Shown: one piece after another, positions 45,278 through 53,008 of the stretch
Numbering within the stretch: position 1 is the first letter of the stretch
Layout: each line of letters begins with the position of its first letter
Source of the DNA: an uncultured delta proteobacterium
Lineage (GTDB): Bacteria > Desulfobacterota > Desulfobulbia > Desulfobulbales > Desulfocapsaceae
Assembly: GCA_903875445.1 (NCBI GenBank)
Contig: CAIQWD010000014.1
Coordinates: 30,458-94,457 of the forward strand
Length of the DNA: 64,000 nt
Reading direction: 5' to 3'
The notes under the pieces: generated by a model
Told to the model about the DNA's origin: nothing
Seen by the model: only the letters and a program-made list of their open reading frames with translations
Database searches by the model: none
Program-made: the position numbers and the translations under genes

Positions 45278-46456
45278 TCAAGGATTGACGATTTTATACG
45301 ACTCGAATTCCCCTTTGTCGTTGATGAGGATTACCACCGCACTTTTCACCGGATTGCCGGCAACATTCATGTCGAGGGTGCCTGATACTCCTTCAAAACC
45401 CTTAATCGCTGCCAGTTTATCTTTTATCGCCGCCCGATTTTCAACGAGATTGGGCTGCAGACTCCCCAGGGAACTGATAGCAGTAAGGAGGAGATCCATC
45501 GCATCATATCCGAGGGCCGCATACCCGGTCGGCAGCTGATTGTACTTCGCTTGATACTGATCGACAAATATCTTGGTCTTGCCCTTGGCACCAACAGCCC
45601 CGAAATGGGAGCTGTAATAGAGTCCCTTGCACAGATCACCGCAATTGGGCATGAGGTCGGAGGACTCCCAGGCATCGCCCCCAAGAATCATCTTCTTCCA
45701 GCCTCTGGCTCTTGCCTGCCCGATAATCGACGGTATTTCATGGGAATATTGGGGCAGGAACAAGACATCGGCGTCGGAGGCCACAATTTTATCGAGATGG
45801 GCGGCAAAGTCTTTTTCTTTAGTCAAAAAGTTTTCAAAGACAACAACGGAGTTCGGTCCCATCTTGGCCTCAAAGGCGGCTTTAAAAAATTCCGCCAATC
45901 CCTTGGGATAAGGGCTGGCAATATCATACAGAACGGCGGCTTTCTTCGCCTTGAGATCATTGACCGCAAAACTGGCCATCACCTCCCCTTGAAAGGGGTC
46001 GAGGAAACAAGCGCGGAAGACAAATGGTCGGTTTTCCGTGGTTTTCGGATTGGTTGAGGTAGGCGAAATCATCGGAGTTTTAAAGGCCTCGGCAATACCT
46101 CCGGCCGGGATGGCGCTGGAACTGGCGTTCGGCCCAACTACCCCCAAGACATTATGCTTGGTGATCAGCTCCAGGCTGGCGGTAACCGCCTTCTGGGGAC
46201 TGGATTCATCGTCGGCATAGACGAATTCAACCTCATATCGGTTATTGCCAATCCTCAGACCACCACTACTGTTGATCTGTTCTCTGAGCAATTCCGCCCC
46301 TTCCTTGGTGCTGATTCCCGTCGCCTGTCTGTTGCCGGTTAAGGAGAGGTTCAGCCCGACAGTTATCTTCTCTCCAGCCAGGGCGCTGCCAGGATGGGTG
46401 AAGGGCAAGAGCAGGAAAAGCATGAGAGCCAGATGAAAAGCTGATTTCGGGTTCAT
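45278..46456 (-). CDS. Branched-chain amino-acid-type periplasmic binding protein (LivK-like)
   Basis: A 392-residue Peripla_BP_6 protein with a signal peptide (helix LALMLFLLLPF, cleavage near SALAGEK). KITVGLNLSLTGNRQATG and the following fold pattern (VLGVVGPNASSSAI, ISPTSTNP) match ABC transporter binding proteins for Leu, Ile, Val or related small molecules. The start at 46456 has GGAGG upstream. No livHMGF permease or ATPase genes are nearby; instead it begins the operon with korA and korB. Confidence 0.88.
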   Translation of the reverse strand: MNPKSAFHLALMLFLLLPFTHPGSALAGEKITVGLNLSLTGNRQATGISTKEGAELLREQINSSGGLRIGNNRYEVEFVYADDESSPQKAVTASLELITKHNVLGVVGPNASSSAIPAGGIAEAFKTPMISPTSTNPKTTENRPFVFRACFLDPFQGEVMASFAVNDLKAKKAAVLYDIASPYPKGLAEFFKAAFEAKMGPNSVVVFENFLTKEKDFAAHLDKIVASDADVLFLPQYSHEIPSIIGQARARGWKKMILGGDAWESSDLMPNCGDLCKGLYYSSHFGAVGAKGKTKIFVDQYQAKYNQLPTGYAALGYDAMDLLLTAISSLGSLQPNLVENRAAIKDKLAAIKGFEGVSGTLDMNVAGNPVKSAVVILINDKGEFESYKIVNP

Positions 46457-46798
46457 TTTTTCTACCTCCATTTTGTTGTTGTTGTATCCAACTGTACCCG
46501 CAGACTATTAACCATTGATAAATGGCTAACCTCAATAAACCCTGCAAAAATCTTATCCTCAAAAAGATACCTTTATAAAAAATCGGGCCGAGATCGCGGT
46601 TGCTGCTCGTTCATATTATGTGTAAAATAAAGATGTTCCTGCAATTTTTGCTTTGCTTGAAAAAGCGTATCCTGTTTCTTGCCGACCTACAACAATTTTC
46701 TTAATTGTTGGTAAAGAATTGAAATAGCATTTATATTTACACTTGGTCAGGGACCGGTCCAGAAACAAGCAACAGAAGGCACAGCCATAGAATTTGCC
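46457..46798. other. Divergent promoter region between livK-like and tatD
   Basis: About 340 bp without a supported gene; the only long minus-strand open frame here runs antisense through tatD and has no family features. It contains the inverted repeat and promoter candidate listed separately. Confidence 0.5.
46690..46736 (+). promoter_or_regulatory. Operator-like palindrome overlapping a tatD promoter candidate
   Basis: Perfect inverted repeat CAACAATT-N5-AATTGTTG at 46690-46710 overlaps the -35 TTGGTA (46708-46713); -10 TTATAT at 46731-46736 with 17-bp spacing. The overlap is what one expects of a regulator site, which is an inference. Confidence 0.4.
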
Positions 46799-47569
46799 AT
46801 GGAATTGATAGATACCCATTGTCACCTTGATATAACAACGTTTGCAGGGCGTTTTGAGAATCTGCTGAAGAATGCCAGGCAGGCAGGTGTATCGCAGATG
46901 GTTCTGCCGGGGGTCGACCGGGATGGATGGGAGCGAATGATGACCCTGTGCCGCCAAGAGGAAGGACTCTTTGCCGCCCCGGGCCTGCATCCCCTGTACC
47001 TCGCCCACCATCATCCTCGGCATCTTGAAGAACTTTCGGTTTTGGCGACGGGCGGCAAGATCGTGGCGATCGGCGAAATCGGTCTTGATTATCATGTACC
47101 TGATCTTGATCGGACCGTGCAGCAGCAGCTCTTCGAGCAGCAGCTGAGTATCGCCGCCGCTGCCGGGCTGCCGATTCTCCTCCATGTCCGCAAGGCCCAC
47201 GACCAGGTGCTGGCGACCCTGAGAAGAAAACGATTTCCCCATGGTGGAATCGTCCATGCCTTTAACGGCAGCCTGCAGCAGGCCTGTCAGTTTATCAACC
47301 TTGGTTTCGTTATTGCCATCTGCGGGACGATTACCTACGACAGAGCCAGACGGATCAGAAAAATTGCCGCTGAACTGCCGCCGGAGGCACTGGTTTTGGA
47401 AACCGATTCCCCGGATATCCCCCTTGCCGGCCATCGGGGTGAAGATAACCTGCCGGAATACCTCCCCGAGGTGCTGGCCGCCCTGGCAGCCCTGCGTGGT
47501 GAAGAAAAAGAGCTCACCGCCCGATGTACCACCGCCAATGCCAAGCGAGTGCTGGGGATTCCGGACTGA
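46799..47569 (+). CDS. tatD: TatD-family metal-dependent deoxyribonuclease
   Basis: A 256-residue TIM-barrel hydrolase. Metal ligands are visible in DTHCHLD, the Glu of IGEIGLDYH, His in PILLHVRKAHDQ, and the final Asp in LETDSPDIP. TatD/YcfH enzymes are 3'-5' DNA exonucleases involved in DNA repair or quality control. Full family length. It converges on the selenoprotein gene with a 19-bp gap. Confidence 0.93.
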   Translation: MELIDTHCHLDITTFAGRFENLLKNARQAGVSQMVLPGVDRDGWERMMTLCRQEEGLFAAPGLHPLYLAHHHPRHLEELSVLATGGKIVAIGEIGLDYHVPDLDRTVQQQLFEQQLSIAAAAGLPILLHVRKAHDQVLATLRRKRFPHGGIVHAFNGSLQQACQFINLGFVIAICGTITYDRARRIRKIAAELPPEALVLETDSPDIPLAGHRGEDNLPEYLPEVLAALAALRGEEKELTARCTTANAKRVLGIPD

Positions 47570-47588
47570 ATGCGGGAAAACGCCCCCA

Positions 47589-48128
47589 TCACCCCTCCTC
47601 AACCATCCGGAAAATGCTCTCAAGGTCCGGTCTATCGGCCGGACCGCTGCCGATATGGTGGAATCGCACCCGACCGTCGGGATCAAGCAGTACATTGCCG
47701 CCGCGTTGATGGATATCGGCGGCTGACGGCAAAATTTTTCGCCCTCTGAGGAGGAGTTGCAGATAGGCCAGCAGGGTACGCGGGCCCCAAAGGTCCCAAA
47801 AGCCCGCCCGGAGCATCCCAAAATAGCGGTACATTTGCCTGTCGCTATCGCAATAATAATAGGAAAACTGCGGGCTTGCCTGCCTGCTCGGTTGCTCGAA
47901 GGTGATAACCATGACCTTCATCCCCAGCCGTTCCATACGCCCTTGGTGTTGCCACAACTGTGACAGGTGCTCCCGGCAGGGCAGTCAGGCGAGATGGCGG
48001 TGAAAAACCAGCAACAGCCAGCTTCCCCGAAATTCCTCCAGGCGGACCTCGCAACCCTTATGATCGGTTACGGCCAAAGACGGGGCCACCTGCCCCACTT
48101 TGCTGCCTGACATGGCATCGAATTTCAT
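47589..48128 (-). CDS. Peroxiredoxin-like (AhpC/TSA_2) protein with in-frame UGA, probable selenoprotein
   Basis: Two frame-matched pieces are separated by a single TGA (47985-47987, minus strand). Read through, they make one 179-residue protein. The TGA falls at residue 48 in VFHRHLA-U-LPCREHLSQL, where AhpC/TSA_2 (PRXL2-type) proteins carry a Cys in a C-x-x-C redox motif, so the motif is U-x-x-C (U48, C51). Thioredoxin-fold context (VGQVAPSLAVTDHKG before; QRGGNVLLDPDGRVRFHH after) is intact on both sides. The start at 48128 has GGAG eight bases upstream. selU elsewhere in the window indicates selenium use. The alternative is a nonsense mutation or base error. Standard gene callers would give two fragments. 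Confidence 0.82.
47950..47965 (-). promoter_or_regulatory. SECIS-like stem-loop in the selenoprotein gene
   Basis: Starting 20 nt after the UGA, the mRNA can form a 6-bp stem (UGUCAC pairing with GUGGCA, one G-U) with apical loop AGUU, which contains GU. Bacterial SECIS elements have a small loop with a G near its start at about this distance. Found by eye; no folding energy was calculated. Confidence 0.55.
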
Positions 48129-48207
48129 TTTTGTCACTCCGGAAGGGTTGGTGTCGCCGGAAATTATTACCAAATGGACGGCAGATGACTCTCGGGGCAC
48201 GTCGCGG

Positions 48208-48259
48208 GGAGATTATCGGTGGTGAATCTCCATGACATTACCCGACGTTTTGGTATAAT
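48208..48259 (+). promoter_or_regulatory. Promoter of aroKB with adjacent inverted repeat
   Basis: ATGACA (48232-48237), 16-bp spacer, perfect TATAAT (48254-48259). An inverted repeat GGAGATT-N10-AATCTCC (48208-48231) directly abuts the -35, as an operator would. The leader before the aroKB ATG would be close to 100 nt. Confidence 0.55.
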
Positions 48260-48362
48260 GCACCTTTCCGATGGACGCAACAAGGCAAAATCGCCGAATC
48301 TGCCTGCACCCTTCCACAATTCGTCATCGCCTGCAAATCAAACGCTTCCAATTAATTACTCT

Positions 48363-49946
48363 ATGAGCAGACCAAATATCATCCTCACCGGCTTCATGGG
48401 CTCGGGAAAAACCACTGTCGGTAACTTACTGGCGGGGCAACTCGATTACGACTTCGTGGATACCGATCATTTGATCGAACAGCGGGCCGGCATGACTGTC
48501 CAGGAACTGTTCCGGACCAAAGGCGAGGCGGTGTTTCGTGAGATGGAGGCGGTAGTGGCCAGGGAACTCGGAGCAAAAGAGGGGATGGTCGTCTCCACCG
48601 GCGGCCGGTTGATGCTCGACCCCGGCAACGCCAAGGCCCTCGGCGACACCGGCCGGGTCTTCTGTCTGGTCACCACCCCGGAAGAGATTTTCAAACGGGT
48701 CTCAACCGATGTCGGGGACAAACGGCCCCTCCTGGCAACGGCCAATCCGATGGACCGAATCATCGGCCTGATGCAGGAACGGGAGGCGGCATACGGTCAA
48801 TTTTCCCAGCTGGTGACTACAGCCAAATCGGCCGACGAGGTAACCCAGAATCTCTTAGGTATTTTCCAGGCGAATCCGGATCTCCGGCTGCCCATTACCG
48901 CCAAGGAGATACGGTATGAATATTTCGTCGGTGGCGGCTTGTTGCCGTTTGTCGGCAAACTGGCCGGAATACGCGGACCATTGACCATCATCACCGACAG
49001 CAATGTCGGGCCGATGTATGCAAAAAGCTGCGGTGCGGTGGATTGTGTCATCACCATCCCGACCGGCGAGGAATGCAAAACACTCGCCACGGTACAGTCG
49101 GTCAGCGAACAACTGGTGGAGCAAGGCATCGACCGAGACGGTACCATTATCGCTTTGGGTGGGCCGGTGGTCGCCAGTATCGCCGGTTTTGTCGCCGCCA
49201 CCTATATGCGAGGCATCGACCTGGTGCACTGCCCGACCAGCTTACTCGCCATGGCCGACACCAGCATCGGCGGCAAGGTGGGGATCAATCTGCCTCAGGG
49301 CAAGAACCTCATCGGCGTCTTCAAGATGCCGAAGGCGGTCATCGCCGACATCACTACCCTGCAGAGCCTCCCGCCGCAGGAGTTTGCCGCCGGCATGGCG
49401 GAGATCGTCAAACATGCCCTGATCGGCGATCCATCCTTGCTCGATAAAATCGAGCAAGGCGACTGGCGGCGGAAAGCCGGGGAATTGCAGACCCATCTAG
49501 CGGAACTCCAGGACATCGTTGCCCAGGCGATCCGGGTGAAGATCGGCATCGTCCAGGAGGATCCCTTCGACCGGGATCGCCGGGCCATCCTCAACCTCGG
49601 CCATACCTTCGCCCACGCCATCGAAACGGTCTCCGGCCATAGCCTGCGGCACGGCGAGGCGGTGGCCATCGGCCTGGTCGCCGCCATCAATCTGTCGGTG
49701 CGCCTCGGCCACTGTCCGGCTGCCCTCCAGCAGCGCATCGAGACGGTCCTCACCCACCTCGGGCTGCCGATCCGCGTGCCGCAGACGGTGGACCCGGAGG
49801 TCCTGTACCGGGTAATGCTCCGCGACAAGAAGAAAAAGGCCGGAATCCTGCGATTCGTCCTTCTCAGAAATATCGGCGAGGTCTTTCTCGCCGATGGTGT
49901 GCCGCAAAAAGCGATTGGCGAGACAATCCGAGAGTTGCGTGCTTAA
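48363..49946 (+). CDS. aroKB: Bifunctional shikimate kinase / 3-dehydroquinate synthase
   Basis: A 527-residue fusion. Residues 1 to about 170 are shikimate kinase: P-loop GFMGSGKTTVG, D of DTDHLIE, R of VFREMEA and lid KRPLLA; the usual GGG is GGR. From about residue 180 is dehydroquinate synthase: TSIGGKVGIN, PQEFAAGMAEIVKHALIG, NLGHTFAHAIE and HGEAVAIG keep the Lys, Glu and His metal and catalytic residues. One NAD-loop differs: residues 266-272 read GGPVVAS where GGGVVGD is usual. It performs two shikimate-pathway steps. The ATG lacks an obvious ribosome-binding site. aroD converges on its 3' end. Confidence 0.9.
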   Translation: MSRPNIILTGFMGSGKTTVGNLLAGQLDYDFVDTDHLIEQRAGMTVQELFRTKGEAVFREMEAVVARELGAKEGMVVSTGGRLMLDPGNAKALGDTGRVFCLVTTPEEIFKRVSTDVGDKRPLLATANPMDRIIGLMQEREAAYGQFSQLVTTAKSADEVTQNLLGIFQANPDLRLPITAKEIRYEYFVGGGLLPFVGKLAGIRGPLTIITDSNVGPMYAKSCGAVDCVITIPTGEECKTLATVQSVSEQLVEQGIDRDGTIIALGGPVVASIAGFVAATYMRGIDLVHCPTSLLAMADTSIGGKVGINLPQGKNLIGVFKMPKAVIADITTLQSLPPQEFAAGMAEIVKHALIGDPSLLDKIEQGDWRRKAGELQTHLAELQDIVAQAIRVKIGIVQEDPFDRDRRAILNLGHTFAHAIETVSGHSLRHGEAVAIGLVAAINLSVRLGHCPAALQQRIETVLTHLGLPIRVPQTVDPEVLYRVMLRDKKKKAGILRFVLLRNIGEVFLADGVPQKAIGETIRELRA

Positions 49947-49953
49947 CAAGTCA

Positions 49954-50727
49954 TCAAGCCCCATACAGCAGGGCCATGCCGGTGCGCAGCTCGCCGATAG
50001 AAATCTGCCCCGGTGCCGAGGCCTTGCTGCCGATGGCAAAGGTGATATCCGAGCCGAAAAGACCCCCGGCCAGGCGGGTGATCACCCCTTCCACACCCAT
50101 GGCCATGGTGACGATGGGGATGGTCACCGCCCCATTTCTCGCCTTGTTGGTGGCGGTTAAAAGCGTCAGGACATCGGCGTAGCTTTTGGGCATGACCGCC
50201 AGTTTGCTGATATCCGCCCCGGCGTTCTGGCCCTCAAGGAGTTTTGCGAGAATGAAGGCCTCATCCGGAGTCTCCTGAAAATTATGGTGGGAGAAAATGA
50301 GCTTGCAGCCGCCGGCTGCCGCTGCCGTCCGTACCGCGGCAAGAAATTCCACGCCGTTGCATAACTCGACATCGACCAGGTCTACTTCTCCGGAGGCCAT
50401 GAGTGTGGTAATGAGTTCCAATCGTTTTTCTGCTGGAATCGCCTTGAAGCCCCCTTCCTGATCGATGCGGCAGGTGAAAATCAGCGGAATATCGCCGATG
50501 GCCCGCCGCAACCCACGCAGGGCCTCGCGGCACTCCTTAACCTCGGTCGCCTTGGTAAAGGCATCGACCCGCCACTCCAGCAGGTCGGGCCGCAAGGCTA
50601 CCAGTTCTCTTGCCTGGCCGAGGAGCGCGTCAATATCCTGGGCCACCAGCGGCAAACAGATGAGCGGCCTGACGCCGCCGATCACCGTATTCCGTACCGT
50701 CACCTGAACTTTACTCTGTTGTCTCAT
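49954..50727 (-). CDS. aroD: Type I 3-dehydroquinate dehydratase
   Basis: A 257-residue class I aldolase-fold enzyme that dehydrates 3-dehydroquinate. EWR at 51-53, the His of SHHNFQETP (147-148) and Schiff-base Lys181 in VMPKSYADV match the family; MAMGVEGVITRLAGGLFGSDITFA is typical of the C-terminal part. It lies downstream of the lyase gene on the same strand with an 82-bp gap. Confidence 0.93.
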   Translation of the reverse strand: MRQQSKVQVTVRNTVIGGVRPLICLPLVAQDIDALLGQARELVALRPDLLEWRVDAFTKATEVKECREALRGLRRAIGDIPLIFTCRIDQEGGFKAIPAEKRLELITTLMASGEVDLVDVELCNGVEFLAAVRTAAAAGGCKLIFSHHNFQETPDEAFILAKLLEGQNAGADISKLAVMPKSYADVLTLLTATNKARNGAVTIPIVTMAMGVEGVITRLAGGLFGSDITFAIGSKASAPGQISIGELRTGMALLYGA

Positions 50728-50809
50728 GCCATTTTCTTTTTCGTTGTCTTTTTTCTTTGTCGAGGTCGACGATCGAAGGTGGGTAAGTCAAATATATTAC
50801 GAGAATTTT

Positions 50810-51733
50810 TCATAGAGCACAAGAACGCTGATGGGCAAATACCCGCTTCATCCGACCCGGCAAGGGTCGGTGCAGGGCCTCCTCAAGGAAGGTGACCGCC
50901 CCGAGCAGGCTATCCAGTGAAATCCCGGTGGCAATCCCCATCGATTCGAAGAGATTGACCGCGTCCTCGGTCGGCACATTGCCCACCGCCCCGCGGATGA
51001 ACGGACAACCGCCCAGGCCGCCGGCGCAGACATCAAAGGTGCGCACACCCTCCTCGTAGCCGCAAAACATATTGGCAAGGCCCAAGCCCCTGGTGTCGTG
51101 GAGATGCAGGGAGAGCCGGACCCGGGGCACGGCTTCCGCCACCCGCCGCACCAGGGAACGGATGGTGACCGGGGTGGCCATGCCGGTGCTGTCGGCCAGA
51201 TTAATCTCCTCCGCCCCGGCGGCAGCCATCTTCACTGCGGCGGCCACTACCACCTCCGGCGCAATCGTCCCTTCGTAGACGCAACCGAAGGCACTCTGCA
51301 ACCCGGCTCGGACCGTCAGCCCCTGGCTCTTGGCACTGGCGATCAACTCGACCATGGCGGCCAGCGCCTCGGTTGCCGAGCGTCCGGCGTTTTTTTTGCT
51401 ATGGCTGTCACTGATCGACACCGACATACCGACATGACCAACCCCGCAGGCGAGTGCCCGATCCAGCCCCTTGCCGTTGAGGATGAGGGCCGAGATTACC
51501 GTCCCTTGTTGTTGTCCCAGACAGCGGACCAATTCGTCGGTATCGGCCATCTGCGGCATAACCTTCGGACTCACGAACGATCCGACCTGAATCCGTTGCA
51601 CCCCGGCCCCGCGCAATAGATGGAACAGCTCGATCTTCTGTGCGGTCGAGAGGATCTGCGATTCGCTTTGCAGGCCATCCCGCAAAGCTCCGTCTTCCAG
51701 GAGCAGCTCCGGCTGCGTCTGTTCCTTTTGCAT
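50810..51733 (-). CDS. Hydroxymethylglutaryl-CoA lyase-like protein
   Basis: A 307-residue HMGL-like TIM-barrel enzyme. DGALRDGLQ with the metal Asp, VQRIQVGSFVSPKVMPQMADT, HLHDTRGLG (metal His pair) and FDVCAGGLGGCPFIRGAVGN with the signature cysteine are all present. It would cleave HMG-CoA to acetyl-CoA and acetoacetate in leucine breakdown, but related carboligases are possible. The usual catalytic Arg is kept (LRDGLQ). GAGGGGA precedes the ATG. No other leucine-degradation gene is adjacent. Confidence 0.88.
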   Translation of the reverse strand: MQKEQTQPELLLEDGALRDGLQSESQILSTAQKIELFHLLRGAGVQRIQVGSFVSPKVMPQMADTDELVRCLGQQQGTVISALILNGKGLDRALACGVGHVGMSVSISDSHSKKNAGRSATEALAAMVELIASAKSQGLTVRAGLQSAFGCVYEGTIAPEVVVAAAVKMAAAGAEEINLADSTGMATPVTIRSLVRRVAEAVPRVRLSLHLHDTRGLGLANMFCGYEEGVRTFDVCAGGLGGCPFIRGAVGNVPTEDAVNLFESMGIATGISLDSLLGAVTFLEEALHRPLPGRMKRVFAHQRSCAL

Positions 51734-51933
51734 CGATCCCCTCTTTTTGAGGCGTAAATATCATCCGGCATAAGTTTGCCAACGGATCGTGTCCGACACC
51801 CTTTGACCATCTTATGCCGGAACATTATTCTGGTCAACAGAATAGCCACTCGGTGACAATGGGGGGTCTCAACGCCATTTAGTCCCATCAAACTGAACAC
51901 CACCGGTACCGATCACCAGTCACTGGAATATCC

Positions 51934-51962
51934 TTGACATCTATTCTTCCGGTAAGCATATC
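51934..51962 (+). promoter_or_regulatory. Promoter of the AEC transporter gene
   Basis: A perfect TTGACA (51934-51939), 17-bp spacer and CATATC (51957-51962), about 50 bp before the start codon. A short palindrome ATTCTG-N5-CAGAAT lies further upstream at 51827-51843. Confidence 0.5.
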
Positions 51963-52012
51963 TCCTATGTCGTACTGATTGACCGGAAATAATTTTCACC
52001 AGGGAGGGCGGC

Positions 52013-52945
52013 ATGGAAGTCATTGGCACGATCATTCCGATCTTTGCCATCATCATCCTCGGATGGGTGGTGCGGAAAAGGGGTCTTATCACCGAAGAGT
52101 TTCTCGAACCGGCCAACCGGTTGGTGTTCCATCTCTCTCTTCCGGCAATGATCTTCAATGCCATCGCCAAGGCCGACTTCCACAAAGAGTTCGACGGTCG
52201 GGTGCTGGGTATTACCCTGCTGTCAGCCGCCACCATTTATTTGCTCGCCGAACTCCTGGCGAGAGTCGCTAAGATGGCTCCTGCCCGCGCCGGGGCCTTC
52301 GTCCAAAGTTCGGGGCACGGCAACCAAGCCTATATCGGGCTGCCCATCGCCCTCTACTACCTGGGCGAAGTCGGGCTTGCCAAGGCCTCCATCGTCTGCG
52401 GTTTTCTCATGATCCTGCAAAACATCCTGTCGGTTGTCGCCTTGCAACTGCACGGCACCTCGACCAAGGGTCTGCCGAGTCCGAGGGTTCTAGCCGGGAA
52501 ACTGCTCGGCAACCCGGTGATTCTCGGTGCCATGGCTGGAATCGTCATCTCTGCCCTGGCTCTCCCCATTCCGAGAGTCATCGGCCGGGTCCTGCAAATC
52601 CTCGGCGGCCTGGCCCCGCCCATGGCCCTGTTGCTCATCGGCGCCTCACTGTCTCTGGAACTGATGCGCAAATACCTCCGCCCGACCATGGGGGCAGTGA
52701 CAATGAAACTTTTGGCCTTGCCGGCACTGGGCTTGTTGCTCTTTCATCTGTTCCACCTCGGCCCCGCCGACTATCTGCCGGCGCTGATCCTGCTCGCCTC
52801 GCCCACCGCCACCGTCGCCTATGTGATGTCGAGAGAGATGCGCGGCGATGCCGACTTCATCGTGGCCACCATCTCCGCCAGTACTCTTTTTTCTTCCCTC
52901 TTCATCATGGCCTGGTTGACACTGGTTGCCGGTTTTGCCGGCTGA
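52013..52945 (+). CDS. AEC (auxin efflux carrier) family transporter
   Basis: A 310-residue membrane protein with about ten helices in two inverted halves. FAIIILGWVVRKRGLI...NRLVFHLSLPAMIFNAIAK, FVQSSGHGNQAYIGLPIALYYLGE and the late LLASPTATVAYVMSREM are typical of the AEC family. Members export or exchange small carboxylates such as malate or malonate; the cargo here is unknown. GGGAGGG precedes the ATG. Confidence 0.9.
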   Translation: MEVIGTIIPIFAIIILGWVVRKRGLITEEFLEPANRLVFHLSLPAMIFNAIAKADFHKEFDGRVLGITLLSAATIYLLAELLARVAKMAPARAGAFVQSSGHGNQAYIGLPIALYYLGEVGLAKASIVCGFLMILQNILSVVALQLHGTSTKGLPSPRVLAGKLLGNPVILGAMAGIVISALALPIPRVIGRVLQILGGLAPPMALLLIGASLSLELMRKYLRPTMGAVTMKLLALPALGLLLFHLFHLGPADYLPALILLASPTATVAYVMSREMRGDADFIVATISASTLFSSLFIMAWLTLVAGFAG

Positions 52946-53008
52946 GTGTGACTCTTTTACATCCACGCCGGTTTTCGGTCGAAAAATCCATGCACTAAGG
53001 ACCCTTTT

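Noticed and set aside
46616..47821. Long (401-codon) minus-strand open frame
   Set aside because: It lies antisense to tatD and has no recognisable domain; its length is a side effect of tatD codon use.
47985..47987. Treating the UGA as a simple nonsense mutation
   Set aside because: It coincides with the redox Cys position, both flanks stay open and family-like, a SECIS-like hairpin follows, and selU is present; a base error nevertheless remains possible.
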